NCBI RefSeq assembly: GCF_018863195.1
Contig: NZ_JAHKRT010000002.1
Location: 124,001-188,000, forward strand
From: Sphingomonas quercus
GTDB taxonomy: Bacteria; Pseudomonadota; Alphaproteobacteria; Sphingomonadales; Sphingomonadaceae
Direction: 5' to 3'
Length of the DNA: 64,000 bases
Shown here: positions 53,234-62,885 of the stretch, one piece after another
Layout of the letters: each line of letters begins with the position of its first letter
Numbering within the stretch: the stretch's first letter is position 1
Program-made: the position numbers and the translations under genes
The notes under the pieces: generated by a model
Databases searched by the model: none
Told to the model about the DNA's origin: nothing
What the model saw: the letters and a program-made list of their open reading frames with translations, nothing else

Positions 53234-54138
53234 TGTTGCCGTTTGCGCGCGTCACGATCATCGGCCTGGGGCTGATCGGCTCGTCCGTCGCGCGCGCCAT
53301 CCGGCGCTCGATGCCGACGGTGCGGCTGACCGGCTATGACGCGAGCCCCGCGGTGCGCAAGCGGGTCGCCGAGCTCGATTTCCTTGACGATATCGCCGAC
53401 ACGGCCGGGGCCGCCGTCACCGATGCGGATCTGGTGCTGCTGTGCGTGCCGGTCGGCGCGATCGGCGAGGTGGCGGCGAGCTTTGCCGCCGATCTGCCGG
53501 CGGACGCCATCGTCTCCGATGTCGGCTCGTCCAAGGCGGGGGTGGCTGCTGCGCTGGCGGTGGCGCTGCCCGGCGTGGCGGTGGTGCCGGCCCATCCCGT
53601 CGCCGGCACCGAGAAGAGCGGCCCGGACGCGGGCTTCGCCAGCCTGTTCGACGGGCGCTGGTGCATCCTGACGCCGGCCGGCGATGCCGATCCCACGGCG
53701 GTGATGCGGGTCTCCGCTTTCTGGGAAGGGCTGGGCGCGCGGGTCGACATCATGGACGCGGCGCATCACGACCTGGTGCTCGCCGTGACCAGCCATTTGC
53801 CGCACCTCATCGCCTACACCATCGTCGGCACCGCTTCGGACCTGGAGACGGTGACCCGTTCCGAGGTGATCAAATATTCGGCCGGCGGCTTCCGCGACTT
53901 CACCCGGATCGCCGCCTCCGACCCGACGATGTGGCGCGACGTGTTCCTCGCCAACAAGGAGGCGGTGCTGGAGATGCTGCAGCGCTTCACCGAGGATCTG
54001 ACCGCGCTCCAGCGCGCGATCCGCTGGGGCGACGGCGACACGCTGTTCGAGCTGTTCACCCGCACCCGCGCCGTCCGCCGCTCGATCATCGAGGAAGGGC
54101 AGGACGACGCGGCGCCCGACTTCGGGCGGCAGCATTAG
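53233..54138 (+). CDS. tyrA: Prephenate/arogenate dehydrogenase
   Basis: 301 residues; the ATG overlaps the hisC stop by one base. The NAD(P) fold ARVTIIGLGLIGSSVARAI opens the protein; VVPAHPVAGTEKSGPDAGF and the helical dimer domain (AHHDLVLAVTSHLPHLIAY, SAGGFRDFTRIAASDPTMW) are the TyrA signature. It oxidatively decarboxylates prephenate or arogenate towards tyrosine. No ACT domain is present, so feedback control through that domain is absent. A hairpin follows. Confidence 0.93.
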   Translation: MLPFARVTIIGLGLIGSSVARAIRRSMPTVRLTGYDASPAVRKRVAELDFLDDIADTAGAAVTDADLVLLCVPVGAIGEVAASFAADLPADAIVSDVGSSKAGVAAALAVALPGVAVVPAHPVAGTEKSGPDAGFASLFDGRWCILTPAGDADPTAVMRVSAFWEGLGARVDIMDAAHHDLVLAVTSHLPHLIAYTIVGTASDLETVTRSEVIKYSAGGFRDFTRIAASDPTMWRDVFLANKEAVLEMLQRFTEDLTALQRAIRWGDGDTLFELFTRTRAVRRSIIEEGQDDAAPDFGRQH

Positions 54139-54184
54139 AGGGGGGATTGCATCCGGGCCGCGCGCGGACCCGGAAAGAACCGAC

Positions 54185-54212
54185 GAGGCCGGCGCCATGC
54201 GGCACCGGCCTC
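54185..54212 (+). terminator. Hairpin after tyrA
   Basis: GAGGCCGG / CCGGCCTC stem extended by GCC/GGC with one mismatch and a 4-nt loop, then TCTTCCC. It lies between the convergent tyrA and Gly-rich gene and could serve both strands. Confidence 0.65.
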
Positions 54213-54241
54213 TCTTCCCGATACGCAACGCGGGAAAAAGC

Positions 54242-54574
54242 TTAGCAGGGACGCCCGTCCGAGCGATCGATGACGCGGCCGTTCGGGCCGTTGCCGAGCA
54301 GACCGCCGGCGATCGCGCCGATGATGCCGCTCGAGCCGCCGCCGCCGCAGCGGGGCTGGCCGCGACGGGGGTCGCGATAACCGTCGCGCTCGTCGGGGCC
54401 GCCGCGCCGCTGATCGTAGCGGCGATCGTCATAGTCGCGGCGCGGCGGCGGCCCGCGGCCGCGATCGGGGCGATCATAGCCGCCGCGCGGATAGCCGCGC
54501 GGCTGGGCGGACACCGCAACCGGCGTCAGGATGACGGCCGACAGGGCGGCGATCGTCAGGGCCTGGCGGATCAT
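54242..54574 (-). CDS. Secreted Arg/Gly/Asp-rich small protein with glycine-zipper end
   Basis: 110 residues from ATG 54574. A signal peptide (LTIAALSAVILTPVAVSAQ) precedes a low-complexity region of RG, DR and YD repeats (~25-80) and a C-terminal SGIIGAIAGGLLGNGPNGR stretch resembling a glycine zipper. Similar RxxGYD-rich proteins occur in sphingomonad envelopes, but I know of no defined role. Two cysteines, one at the very end (GRPC), may form a disulfide. Convergent with tyrA. Confidence 0.8.
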   Translation of the reverse strand: MIRQALTIAALSAVILTPVAVSAQPRGYPRGGYDRPDRGRGPPPRRDYDDRRYDQRRGGPDERDGYRDPRRGQPRCGGGGSSGIIGAIAGGLLGNGPNGRVIDRSDGRPC

Positions 54575-54760
54575 CAACTTCTCACTTCTCCAACAGAGTC
54601 GTCCGATGTCGATTCGCGGGGTGCCGCAATCCCCGCCTACCGGACAAGTTCGCCTGCGCCTATGCCCGGCCTGCCCTGAGCCTATCCTTAACAACCCGGT
54701 CGGCCGAGGTTCAGCGGATCGGGATGGCGCAAAAGGGCGCAGGCGCTAGAAGCGCGGGCC

Positions 54761-55717
54761 ATGCGCCTGCCAGCCCTCGCCGCCGCCCTGCTCGCCGTCC
54801 TGCCCGCGGGGCTCGCCGCCACCGCCGCGCGCGGCGACGCCATCCACGCCACTTCGGTGCAGCTCGACGCGGGCGATCCGGGGCGGGTCAGGGTGGGCAA
54901 GCTGCGCTGGCTGGGCGGGTGGGCGCTTGCCTCGCGCGACCGGCGGTTCGGCGGGCTTTCGGCGCTGGTCGATGTCGGCGGCGGACAGTTCCTCGCCTTG
55001 TCGGACACCGCGACGCCGACCCGCATCACGATGACCGCCGCCGGCCCCGTCGCCCATATCCTGCCGACGCTGGGCCCGCCCGGCCAAGCCGAGGCGCCGA
55101 AGCGGGAGCGGGACAGCGAATCGCTTACCCATGATCCGGCAAGCGGGCGCTTCTGGGCGGGCTATGAGGGGATCAACGCCATCGTCCGCTATGGACCGGG
55201 GCTGGCCGAGGAAGCGCGGACGCGCCCGGCCGCGATGCGCGACTGGGAGATCAACGGCGGGCCGGAGGCGCTGCTGCGGCTCGCCGACGGGCGCTTCATG
55301 GTCATCGCCGAGAAGATGCGGTCGGGGCCGGGCGGGCGGCGGGCGCTGATGTTCCCGGGCGATCCGACGCTGCCGGGCGCGACGCCCTTCGCCTTCGTCT
55401 ATCGCCCGCCCGACGGCTATGATCCGAGCGACGCCACCCAGCTGCCGGACGGGCGGTTGCTGGTGCTGAATCGTCGGGTGTCGCTGATGGAGGGGTTCAC
55501 GGCGGTGCTGACCGTGGTCGATCCCGGCGCCATCCGCCGGGGCGCGACCGTCGCCGGCACCGAGATCGCGCGGCTCGCGCCGCCGCTGGTCACCGACAAT
55601 TTCGAAGGCATCGCCGCCACCAGCACCGGCGGACGGACGATCATCACTCTCGTCTCGGACGACAATTTCCTGCCGATCGAGCGCACCCTGCTGCTGCGTT
55701 TCGCACTGGAAGATTGA
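54761..55717 (+). CDS. Esterase-like activity of phytase family protein, secreted
   Basis: 318 residues with a signal peptide (LAAALLAVLPAGLAATAARG). The phytase-like beta-propeller pattern is present: FGGLSALVDVGGGQFLALSD, DSESLTHDP, FWAGYEGINAIVRYG, GGPEALLRLADGRF, LPDGRLLVLNRRVS and DNFEGIAATSTGG. Members are exported; the enzymatic activity is uncertain despite the name. It is a single gene, convergent with rpmB and closed by a shared hairpin. Confidence 0.9.
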   Translation: MRLPALAAALLAVLPAGLAATAARGDAIHATSVQLDAGDPGRVRVGKLRWLGGWALASRDRRFGGLSALVDVGGGQFLALSDTATPTRITMTAAGPVAHILPTLGPPGQAEAPKRERDSESLTHDPASGRFWAGYEGINAIVRYGPGLAEEARTRPAAMRDWEINGGPEALLRLADGRFMVIAEKMRSGPGGRRALMFPGDPTLPGATPFAFVYRPPDGYDPSDATQLPDGRLLVLNRRVSLMEGFTAVLTVVDPGAIRRGATVAGTEIARLAPPLVTDNFEGIAATSTGGRTIITLVSDDNFLPIERTLLLRFALED

Positions 55718-55728
55718 CGGCGAAAACG

Positions 55729-55766
55729 CGAAGGGGCCGGCTGGATCGCTCCAGCCGGCCCCTTCG
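55729..55766. terminator. Bidirectional hairpin between the phytase-like gene and rpmB
   Basis: A perfect 17-bp stem (55729-55745 with 55750-55766, CGAAGGGGCCGGCTGGA type) with a 4-nt TCGC loop sits between convergent stops. The T tract is weak on both sides (CGTTTTCG on the minus strand). Confidence 0.8.
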
Positions 55767-55784
55767 AAATCGTGATCGCCGGGA

Positions 55785-56078
55785 TCAGGCGGCCTGGGCG
55801 GCCGTCTTCTTCGTGATCTCGCGCTTCAGGCGACGCGCGCGCAGCGAAAGATCGGCGTCCTTGGACTTGAGCAGCCAGTTGTCGAGGCCGCCGACATGCT
55901 CCACCGAGCGCAGCCCGTGCGTCGAAACGCGCAGACGCACCGACTGGCCGAGTACATCGGACAGCAGCGTCACATTCTGCAGATTCGGCAGGAAGGTGCG
56001 CTTCGTCTTGTTATTGGCGTGGGAGACGTTGTGCCCCACCTGGCGACCTTTGCCCGTCAGCTCGCAAATGCGCGACAT
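55785..56078 (-). CDS. rpmB: 50S ribosomal protein L28
   Basis: 97 residues: [31 protein letters not shown] and [19 protein letters not shown] are diagnostic. It contains one cysteine in the N-terminal part rather than a full zinc ribbon. The C-terminal [13 protein letters not shown] is the alphaproteobacterial extension. Single gene in the large ribosomal subunit set. Confidence 0.97.
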   Translation of the reverse strand: MSRICELTGKGRQVGHNVSHANNKTKRTFLPNLQNVTLLSDVLGQSVRLRVSTHGLRSVEHVGGLDNWLLKSKDADLSLRARRLKREITKKTAAQAA

Positions 56079-56234
56079 CGTTCTCGTTCCTGCAGCTTAA
56101 ATCCCGGAAAGGCCGGCCGCCTAGCGGGATTCGCCCGGGAGGTCAACCTTTGGCCGGCCGGCGCCCCCGCCGATCCGGATGCAACCGCCGGCCCGGGACG
56201 GCGTTGACGGCTGGGTTAGAGGGAGAGGACGTCG

Positions 56235-56492
56235 ATGAGAACCCTGGCCGTCATAATCGCGATCGTGGTGCTGGTCGCCATCGTCGCCATCCTCACGGGC
56301 TTCGTGAACCTCAGCGGCAGGGCCGGCGAGATGCCGCGAGTCGCGGTTGAAGGCGGGCGCCTGCCGGCCGTCAACGCGGATGTCGGCTCGGTCGACGTCG
56401 GCACCACCAACACGACGGTGGAAGTGCCGAAGGTCGAGACCGAGCGCCGCACCGTCGAGCTGCCCAAGGTCGAGGTCCGCAAGCCGCAATAA
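56235..56492 (+). CDS. Small membrane-anchored protein with V-E-V-P-K-V repeats (hypothetical)
   Basis: 85 residues. An N-terminal transmembrane helix (LAVIIAIVVLVAIVAILTGF, ~4-23) is followed by a short exported region with near-repeated TVEVPKVET and TVELPKVEV strands, ending KPQ. I recognise no family. The tail looks like an extended beta-strand or linker. It stands between rpmB (divergent) and tadA (47 bp downstream, same strand). Confidence 0.75.
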   Translation: MRTLAVIIAIVVLVAIVAILTGFVNLSGRAGEMPRVAVEGGRLPAVNADVGSVDVGTTNTTVEVPKVETERRTVELPKVEVRKPQ

Positions 56493-56539
56493 ACCGGCGC
56501 CGCGCTTGCCGCGGCGCGTCGCAGGGGCGATGGGAGGGC

Positions 56540-56992
56540 ATGGCTTTCCCGCTGCCCCCGCCGATGCGGCTCGCCCTTGATCTCGCCGCCGAGGCGGCGC
56601 GGTCGGGCGAGGTACCGGTCGGCGCGGTGGTGACGCTTGGCGAGCGCATCGTCGCGACCTCCGCCAACGCGATGCGTGGTGGCCATGATCCCACCGCCCA
56701 CGCCGAGATGGTCGCGATCCGCGCGGCGGCGAAGGCGCTGGAGACCCCCCGACTGGATGGCTGCGCCTTGTGGGTGACGCTGGAGCCCTGTGCGATGTGC
56801 GCGGGGGCGATCGCGCTGGCCCGCCTCTCGCGGCTTTATTACGCGGCGCCCGATCCGAAAGGCGGCGCGGTCGACCACGGTCCGCGGCTGTTCGCCCAGC
56901 CGACCTGCCACCACCGGCCCGACATCTATGCCGGGATCGGGGAGGCGGAAGCCGCCGGGCAGCTGCGGGGATTCTTCCGGGACAGACGGTGA
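56540..56992 (+). CDS. tadA: tRNA-specific adenosine deaminase
   Basis: 150 residues. The cytidine-deaminase fold has the zinc ligands in DPTAHAEMVAIRAAA and EPCAMCAGAIALARL, with VPVGAVV before them and the TadA-typical PKGGAVDHGPRLF after. It converts A34 to inosine in tRNA-Arg(ACG). RBS and start are normal. The CorC-like gene follows at 107 bp. Confidence 0.93.
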   Translation: MAFPLPPPMRLALDLAAEAARSGEVPVGAVVTLGERIVATSANAMRGGHDPTAHAEMVAIRAAAKALETPRLDGCALWVTLEPCAMCAGAIALARLSRLYYAAPDPKGGAVDHGPRLFAQPTCHHRPDIYAGIGEAEAAGQLRGFFRDRR

Positions 56993-57098
56993 TCGCGCCC
57001 CCGGGGCCGGCCCCGACCCGCTGAACCCTTCGACAGGAAGGCTTGCCCTCAAACGGGTTGTCGGCGGCGCGCTTTCCCGGCATGAGAGCGGTCTGGCC

Positions 57099-58424
57099 AT
57101 GGCCCCAACCGCTCCCCTTCATCCCTTCCCGTGGATCGATCTCGCGATCATCCTCGCTCTGGTGGTGATGAACGGCGTCTTCGCCATGTCGGAGCTGGCC
57201 ATCGTCTCGGCACGGGGGCCGCGGCTGGAAGCGATGGCGCGGGCGCGCCGATCCGGCGCCGCAACCGCGCTGCGGCTGCGCGAGGATCCGGGCAAGTTCC
57301 TGTCCACCGTGCAGATCGGCATCACCCTCACCGGCATCGTCGCCGGCGCCTTTTCGGGCGCCAGCCTCGGCGCGCCGGTGGCCGAGCGGCTGGCGCTGCT
57401 CGGCGTGCCGGTGGCGGTCGCCAACGAGATGGGCTTCGCGCTCGTCATCGCCATCACCACCTATGCCTCGCTGATCGTCGGCGAGCTGGTGCCCAAGCAG
57501 TTCGCGCTGCGCTCGCCCGAGCCGATCGCGGCGACGATGGCGGTGCCGATGCTGTGGCTGTCACGGGCCACGGCGCCGGTGGTGTGGCTGCTCGATCAAT
57601 CCTCGGCGCTGGTGTTCCGGCTGCTCGGCCTCAATCGCGAGAGCGAGACGCAGGTGACGGCCGAGGAGCTGCACCTGATCGTCGCCGAAGCCTCGTCGGC
57701 GGGAGTCATCGAGGAGAGCGAGCGGCAGATTATTTCCGGCGTGGTGCGGCTCGCCGACCGGCCGGTGCGCGAGATCATGACGCCGCGCAACCAGGTCGAG
57801 TGGCTCGACATCGCCGCCACCAGCGAGGAGATTGCCGGACTGGTCCGCGACGTGCCGTTCAGCCGCCTGCCGGTGGCGGAAGGCTCGGTGGAATCGATCC
57901 GCGGCGTGGTGCTGGCGCGCGACCTGCTGATCGCGGTGCTCGATGGCCGGGCGCTCGATCTTGCCGCGATGCTGCGCGAGGTGCCGGTGGTGCCGGACCA
58001 GATGGATGCGATGGATGCGCTGGTCGTGCTGCGCGGCGCCGACGTGCCGATGGCGCTGGTCCATGACGAATATGGCCATTTCGAAGGCATCGTGACCCCC
58101 GCCAACCTGCTCGCGGCCATTGCCGGCACGTTCGTGTCGGATGCCGGCGACGGCCATGATCCGGCGCTGGTCGAGCGGGCGGACGGCAGCTGGCTGATTT
58201 CCGGATCGCTCGCCGCCGATGCGATGGCCGAGCGTCTCGGCTTCGACCTGCCCGAGGATCGCGATTATGCGACCGCGGCCGGCTTCGTGCTGGCGGTGAT
58301 GAAGCGCCTGCCCGTCACCGGCGACCTGTTCGCCTATGACGGGTGGCGCTTCGAGGTGGTCGACATGGACGGGCGCAAGATCGACAAGCTGCTCGCCACC
58401 CGCCGGATCAGGGGCGAGGCCTAG
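57099..58424 (+). CDS. CNNM/CorC-type hemolysin family membrane protein
   Basis: 441 residues from ATG 57099. An N-terminal DUF21/CNNM membrane domain (~10-200) with helices DLAIILALVVMNGVFAMSE, TLTGIVAGAFSGAS and TTYASLIVGELVPKQFALRS; two CBS domains (~215-335; EIMTPRNQVEWLDI, FSRLPVAEGSVESIRGVV); and the C-terminal CorC/HlyC domain (~345-440; DGSWLISGSLAADAMAERLG). The family is linked to Mg2+ or Co2+ efflux; hemolysin is a historical label. Confidence 0.93.
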   Translation: MAPTAPLHPFPWIDLAIILALVVMNGVFAMSELAIVSARGPRLEAMARARRSGAATALRLREDPGKFLSTVQIGITLTGIVAGAFSGASLGAPVAERLALLGVPVAVANEMGFALVIAITTYASLIVGELVPKQFALRSPEPIAATMAVPMLWLSRATAPVVWLLDQSSALVFRLLGLNRESETQVTAEELHLIVAEASSAGVIEESERQIISGVVRLADRPVREIMTPRNQVEWLDIAATSEEIAGLVRDVPFSRLPVAEGSVESIRGVVLARDLLIAVLDGRALDLAAMLREVPVVPDQMDAMDALVVLRGADVPMALVHDEYGHFEGIVTPANLLAAIAGTFVSDAGDGHDPALVERADGSWLISGSLAADAMAERLGFDLPEDRDYATAAGFVLAVMKRLPVTGDLFAYDGWRFEVVDMDGRKIDKLLATRRIRGEA

Positions 58425-58465
58425 GCGGGGGCGGCGGCCGCCAATGCCGATCCGCCGCGACCCGC

Positions 58466-58798
58466 TCAGCGGCGGCGGGCAACCTGGCGGTCGCGGCTTT
58501 CGGCGCGCACACGGGCCGAAAGCGCGTCATAGCGGCGATCGAGGTCGCTACGCTCGCGGATCGACAGGCCCCCGCGGCTATAGTCCCGCTCCAGCCGCAT
58601 GAGGCTGGCGAACTGCCCGCGCAGACCGCTCGCTTCCTGGCGGGTCAGCCGGCCGGTGCGGACGCCCTGGTCGATCTGGCGCTCGATCTGGTTCTTGCGT
58701 GCATTCATGTTCTGCCACGGCGCCGCCGAGGCGGTCGACGGCAGCATGCCGAGCGCCAGCGTGGCGGTGGCGGCGATGGCGAGGAGGGACTTCTGCAT
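58466..58798 (-). CDS. Secreted helical small protein (hypothetical)
   Basis: 110 residues. A signal peptide (LLAIAATATLALGMLPSTASA) precedes a charged helical mature part: ARKNQIERQIDQGVRTGRLT, then ASGLRGQFASLMRLERDY and SIRERSDLDRRYDALSARVR. The QIDQGVRTGRLTRQEA..L pattern is common in small exported proteins of sphingomonads, without known function. It ends the minus-strand run purD-HHH-LemA, 114 bp downstream of lemA. Confidence 0.85.
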   Translation of the reverse strand: MQKSLLAIAATATLALGMLPSTASAAPWQNMNARKNQIERQIDQGVRTGRLTRQEASGLRGQFASLMRLERDYSRGGLSIRERSDLDRRYDALSARVRAESRDRQVARRR

Positions 58799-58912
58799 GG
58801 CGTGATGCCTTTCCTGTTCGGGGCCTCCGGGGAGGCGACGGCATCGAAAATTCCATTACGCAGCTGAAAGAATGCTGGACGATGCGTTGCCGTCCGTTCA
58901 GTTGCCCGGCGT

Positions 58913-59587
58913 TCAGGATTGGGGGGTGGGATCGCCGGCGTCGTCGGCTTCCTGCGGATCGGCGGCACGTTTCGCGTTCGAAGCCTTGAGCCGCTCCGCC
59001 GCGCCCTGCGCGTGGCTGGTCGCCAGTGCGGCCATCCGCCCCATGCCTTCGCGCAGGATCCTGCCGTCGTCGGTGGTGAATGAGGCCAGCCGTTCCTCGG
59101 CGGCCTCGTCGGCGGCGAAATAGGGCGCCTCGGCAAAGCCCAGCTTTTCCGCATAGAGCAGGTGGGGGAGGCTGCCGCGCAGCGCGTTATAGCCCTGGGC
59201 GGCGGCGTTATAGGCTTCGCGCCGCTCGAGGATCGTCGTCTCTATGCCTTCGAGCTGGGCCATCAGCTGCTGATAGGTGCCGTTCGCCTTGAGGTCCGGA
59301 AAGCGCTGCGCCAGCATCTGGACATTGCCGATGACCCGCGCCGCATCGGCCGCGGCCATGTTGGCGCGCGCCAGGCTGTCGCCTTCGACGACCGTGAAAT
59401 GGGTGAGCTTTTCATGGTCGCCATAGCTCGCGGCGATATCCGACAGCCGCTGGGCGACATCATGCCGCTTCTTCACCGTGGCGGCGATATTGGCCTGCCG
59501 CCGCTTCACATTCTCCGCCGCCGCCCTGAGCCTGTTGTAGGCGAAGAACAGCCAGACGGCGATGGCGAGGAAAATCAGCCAGCCCAC
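58913..59587 (-). CDS. LemA family protein
   Basis: 224 residues. One N-terminal transmembrane helix (WLIFLAIAVWLFFAYNRL), then the LemA helical domain: VKRRQANIAATVKKRHDVAQRL in part, RFPDLKANGTYQQLMAQLEG and the family core ERREAYNAAAQGYNALRGSLP. The C-terminus (~160-224) is acidic and extended. LemA proteins are membrane-anchored helical bundles of unclear role, often near peptidases; none is adjacent here. Confidence 0.92.
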   Translation of the reverse strand: MGWLIFLAIAVWLFFAYNRLRAAAENVKRRQANIAATVKKRHDVAQRLSDIAASYGDHEKLTHFTVVEGDSLARANMAAADAARVIGNVQMLAQRFPDLKANGTYQQLMAQLEGIETTILERREAYNAAAQGYNALRGSLPHLLYAEKLGFAEAPYFAADEAAEERLASFTTDDGRILREGMGRMAALATSHAQGAAERLKASNAKRAADPQEADDAGDPTPQS

Positions 59588-59691
59588 GCGCGCTCCCTAT
59601 GCCGATGCACTCATGAGGCATCAGCATCCGTGGCGGCTTGCCCGAACTCAACTGGCCGGCTGGTCATGCGGCCGACCGCGGCGCGTCCCCT

Positions 59692-60216
59692 TCAGCTGAT
59701 CTTGCCGTAGCGCGCCTCGAACGCGGCGCGGTCGCCATCGGCGAGGAGGCGCGCCTGCTCCACCCACTGGTCGCGACGGATGCGGCCCCTGAAACTGCCC
59801 ATCTGCGCGTCGAGCGCGTCCACGCCGGCCTCGTCCAGCGCGGCGAGATCGGTGAAGCGGGTGACGCCGAGCGCGTTGAGCTGCGCGGCGGCCTTGGGGC
59901 CGAGGCCCTTGAGCATGGTCAGCGCGTCGCCGGGGACCGGCGTACCCGGCGCGGCGGGCGAGAATGACACCGGCAACGGGGCGAGGCCCACGGGCGGCGT
60001 GCCGGCCTTGGCGGCGGCAACCTCGGGCTCAGGGCGCGGCATCACAGGGCCGGCGGGCTTCGCCTCCCTGGGGGTCGGCGCGAAGGTGCGCCGCTCGGGC
60101 TCGGCGACCGGCTGCTCGCTGAGCGCGACCCGCTGGCGGCGGCCGCGCAGCAACAGCACCACGGCGAGGATCGCCGCCAGCGCGACGAGGATGATGACGA
60201 GGCTTTGCGTATCCAC
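59692..60216 (-). CDS. Membrane-anchored helix-hairpin-helix protein
   Basis: 174 residues. An N-terminal transmembrane helix (SLVIILVALAAILAVVLLL), a Pro/Glu-rich linker (~35-95), then a helix-hairpin-helix domain (~98-125: LTMLKGLGPKAAAQLNALGV) continuing TRFTDLAALDEAGVDALDAQ and WVEQARLLADGD, similar to the C-terminal HHH of ribosomal-protein-L21-like and NADH-dehydrogenase-associated proteins. DNA binding or protein contact is possible. 24 bp after purD on the same strand. Confidence 0.85.
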   Translation of the reverse strand: MDTQSLVIILVALAAILAVVLLLRGRRQRVALSEQPVAEPERRTFAPTPREAKPAGPVMPRPEPEVAAAKAGTPPVGLAPLPVSFSPAAPGTPVPGDALTMLKGLGPKAAAQLNALGVTRFTDLAALDEAGVDALDAQMGSFRGRIRRDQWVEQARLLADGDRAAFEARYGKIS

Positions 60217-60240
60217 GAGTCTCTCTCCCTTGCGCCTGTC

Positions 60241-61500
60241 TTACCGGCCGGATGCGTGTTCGCGCGCGGCCTCCCGCCAGCCGATATCGCGGCGGCAGAA
60301 GCCTTCCGGCCAGTCGATCGCGTCGACCACAGCATAAGCGCGGGCGCGCGCCTCCGTCACGTCCTTCGCGCGGGCGGTGACGCACAGCACCCGCCCGCCG
60401 CTGGCGACGAGGTTGCCCTGGGCATCCCGCTTCGCGCCGGCGATGAACGTGCGCGTCGCCTCCCCCTCCGCCGGCACGCCGCGAATGACGGTGCCGGTGC
60501 GGGGGGTGCCCGGATAGCCTTCTGCCGCCATCACCACGGTCAGCGCGACATCGTCGGACCAGCGCGGGCTCACCTCGCCGAGGCGGCCATCGGCGGCGGC
60601 GATCAGCAGCGGCAGCAGATCGCTGTCCAGCCGGCTCATCAGCACCTGGCATTCGGGATCACCGAAGCGGGCATTATATTCGATCAGCTGCGGGCCGTCC
60701 GCCGTCAGCATCAGCCCGGCGAACAGCACGCCCTGAAACGGCGTGCCGGCGTCCGCCATGGCGCGCACGGTGGGGCGGACGATCTCGTCCATGACGCGGG
60801 CTTCCAGCGCCGGGGTCAGCACCCGGGCCGGGGAATAGGCGCCCATGCCGCCGGTGTTCGGGCCGGTATCACCCTCGCCGACGCGCTTGTGATCCTGCGC
60901 GGATCCGAAGGCGATGACGTCCGTCCCGTCCGCGATGGCGAAGAAGCTCGCCTCCTCGCCGGTGAGGAACGCCTCCAGCACCATCGGGCCGTCGACGGCG
61001 CGGATCGCCGCCTCGGCCTCGCCCCGGTTCTCGGCGATGACCACGCCCTTGCCGGCGGCGAGCCCGTCCGCCTTGACCACCAGCGGCAGGCCGAAGCGAT
61101 CCATGTCGGCGAGCGCGGCCGCCGCGCCGTCGAAGCGCGCATAGGCGGCGGTCGGAATGCCGGCGCGGGTGCAGAGATCCTTGGTGAAACCCTTCGAGCC
61201 TTCCAGCTGGGCCGCCGCCGCCGACGGACCGAACACGCGCACGCCGGCCCCGCGCAGCGTATCGGCGAGCCCGTCGACCAGCGGCTGTTCCGGCCCGATG
61301 ACGACGAGGTCGATGGCCTTGTCGCGGGCGAAGGCGAGGACGGCGGCATGATCCGTGACGTCCACCGCGACGCATTCGGCGCGCCCGCAAATGCCGGCAT
61401 TGCCGGGCGCGGCGTAGAGCGTCGTCAGCAGGGGCGATTGCGAAAGCTTCCAGGCGAGCGCATCTTCCCGGCCACCCGATCCGATCAACAGGATTTTCAT
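60241..61500 (-). CDS. purD: Phosphoribosylamine-glycine ligase
   Basis: 419 residues. ATG 61500 with AGAGG upstream. [19 protein letters not shown] opens the N domain; the ATP-grasp part has [13 protein letters not shown] and [32 protein letters not shown] and [11 protein letters not shown] are PurD-specific. It makes GAR in purine synthesis. Its start codon overlaps that of the divergent xseA in a shared CATG. Confidence 0.97.
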   Translation of the reverse strand: MKILLIGSGGREDALAWKLSQSPLLTTLYAAPGNAGICGRAECVAVDVTDHAAVLAFARDKAIDLVVIGPEQPLVDGLADTLRGAGVRVFGPSAAAAQLEGSKGFTKDLCTRAGIPTAAYARFDGAAAALADMDRFGLPLVVKADGLAAGKGVVIAENRGEAEAAIRAVDGPMVLEAFLTGEEASFFAIADGTDVIAFGSAQDHKRVGEGDTGPNTGGMGAYSPARVLTPALEARVMDEIVRPTVRAMADAGTPFQGVLFAGLMLTADGPQLIEYNARFGDPECQVLMSRLDSDLLPLLIAAADGRLGEVSPRWSDDVALTVVMAAEGYPGTPRTGTVIRGVPAEGEATRTFIAGAKRDAQGNLVASGGRVLCVTARAKDVTEARARAYAVVDAIDWPEGFCRRDIGWREAAREHASGR

Positions 61501-62866
61501 GGCCACCTCTTTCTCCGCTGCCGGCGGCCTCCTAGCCGAGGAGTTGCCGGGCGACAACGCGCCGGCGCTCACCGTGTCCGAGCTTTCGGGCGCCCTCAAG
61601 CGGGCGGTGGAGGATGCGTTCGGCCATGTCCGGGTGCGCGCCGAAGTGTCCGGATTCAAGCGCCATTCGTCCGGCCACTGCTATCTGACGCTGAAGGATG
61701 ATCGCGCCTGCATCGACGGGGTGATCTGGAAGGGGCAGGCGGCGCTGCTGCGCTTCCGTCCCGAGGACGGCATCGAGGTCATCGCCACCGGCCGGCTGAC
61801 GACCTATCCGGGCCGGTCCAAATATCAGATCGTCATCGATCGGCTGGAGCTGGCAGGCCAGGGCGCGCTGATGGCGCTGCTCGACCAGCGCCGCCGCGCG
61901 CTCGCCGCCGAGGGATTGTTCGACGAGGCGCGCAAGCGGCCCCTGCCGTTCCTGCCGCGGACCATCGGCGTCGTCACCTCGCCGACCGGCGCGGTGATCC
62001 GCGACATCCTCCATCGGCTGGCCGACCGCTGCCCGACGCGCGTGCTGGTGTGGCCGGTGGCGGTGCAGGGCGAGGGCGCGGCCGAACAGGTGGCGGCCGC
62101 CGTGCGCGGCTTCGGCGCGATGGAGAGCCCGCCGGACCTCGTCATCGTCGCACGGGGGGGCGGCTCGATCGAGGATCTGTGGGCGTTCAACGAGGAGGCG
62201 GTGGTGCGCGCCGTCGCCGCCTCGCCAATCCCGGTGATCTCGGCGGTGGGGCATGAGACGGACACCACGCTCTGCGATTTCGCCGCCGACCGGCGCGCGC
62301 CGACGCCGACCGCCGCCGCCGAGATGGCGGTGCCGGTGCGCGGCGACCTCATCGCGATGATCGAGGATCAGGGCCGGCGCATGAACCGCTGCGCGCGCCG
62401 TTATCACGAGCGGGCGGGCGAGCGGCTGGCAAATGTCGCGCGGCGGCTGCCGGCGCCGGATGCGATCCTCAGCCCCCAGCGCCAGCGGCTCGACGATGCC
62501 GGCGATCGGCTGCCGCGCGCGCTGGGGCGGCGGCTGGCGGTGGCGCGCGGCGATCTGGCGCATGCGGCGGGCGCGCTCCGGCCGCGACTGTTGCAGGATC
62601 GGCTGGCGCGGGATCGGGCGCAGCTCGACGCGCTGTGGCGGCTGGCGGCGAGCCTCCATCCCGAGCGGCCGTTGCAGAAGGGCTATGCGTGGGTGTCGAA
62701 GCGCACTGGCGGGGTCGTCGCCAGCGCCGGCGAGGCGCGGGCGGCCGGCGCGCTGACGCTGCATTTCGCCGACGGCACGGTGGATGTACAGGCCGGCCCG
62801 GCCGGCCCCCGGGTTGAGCGGCCGCGCCAGGGGGACCATCCGCCGGGACAGGAATCGCTTTTCTGA
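61499..62866 (+). CDS. xseA: Exodeoxyribonuclease VII large subunit
   Basis: 455 residues. N-terminal OB-fold (~25-120; [33 protein letters not shown]), the catalytic domain ([56 protein letters not shown]) and a helical C-terminal region ending in a short beta element. It degrades ssDNA in mismatch repair with XseB. The ATG at 61499 shares two bases with the purD ATG and is preceded by AGGA at 5 nt. Confidence 0.94.
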   Translation: MATSFSAAGGLLAEELPGDNAPALTVSELSGALKRAVEDAFGHVRVRAEVSGFKRHSSGHCYLTLKDDRACIDGVIWKGQAALLRFRPEDGIEVIATGRLTTYPGRSKYQIVIDRLELAGQGALMALLDQRRRALAAEGLFDEARKRPLPFLPRTIGVVTSPTGAVIRDILHRLADRCPTRVLVWPVAVQGEGAAEQVAAAVRGFGAMESPPDLVIVARGGGSIEDLWAFNEEAVVRAVAASPIPVISAVGHETDTTLCDFAADRRAPTPTAAAEMAVPVRGDLIAMIEDQGRRMNRCARRYHERAGERLANVARRLPAPDAILSPQRQRLDDAGDRLPRALGRRLAVARGDLAHAAGALRPRLLQDRLARDRAQLDALWRLAASLHPERPLQKGYAWVSKRTGGVVASAGEARAAGALTLHFADGTVDVQAGPAGPRVERPRQGDHPPGQESLF

Positions 62867-62885
62867 TATAGGGTCATTACCTAGA

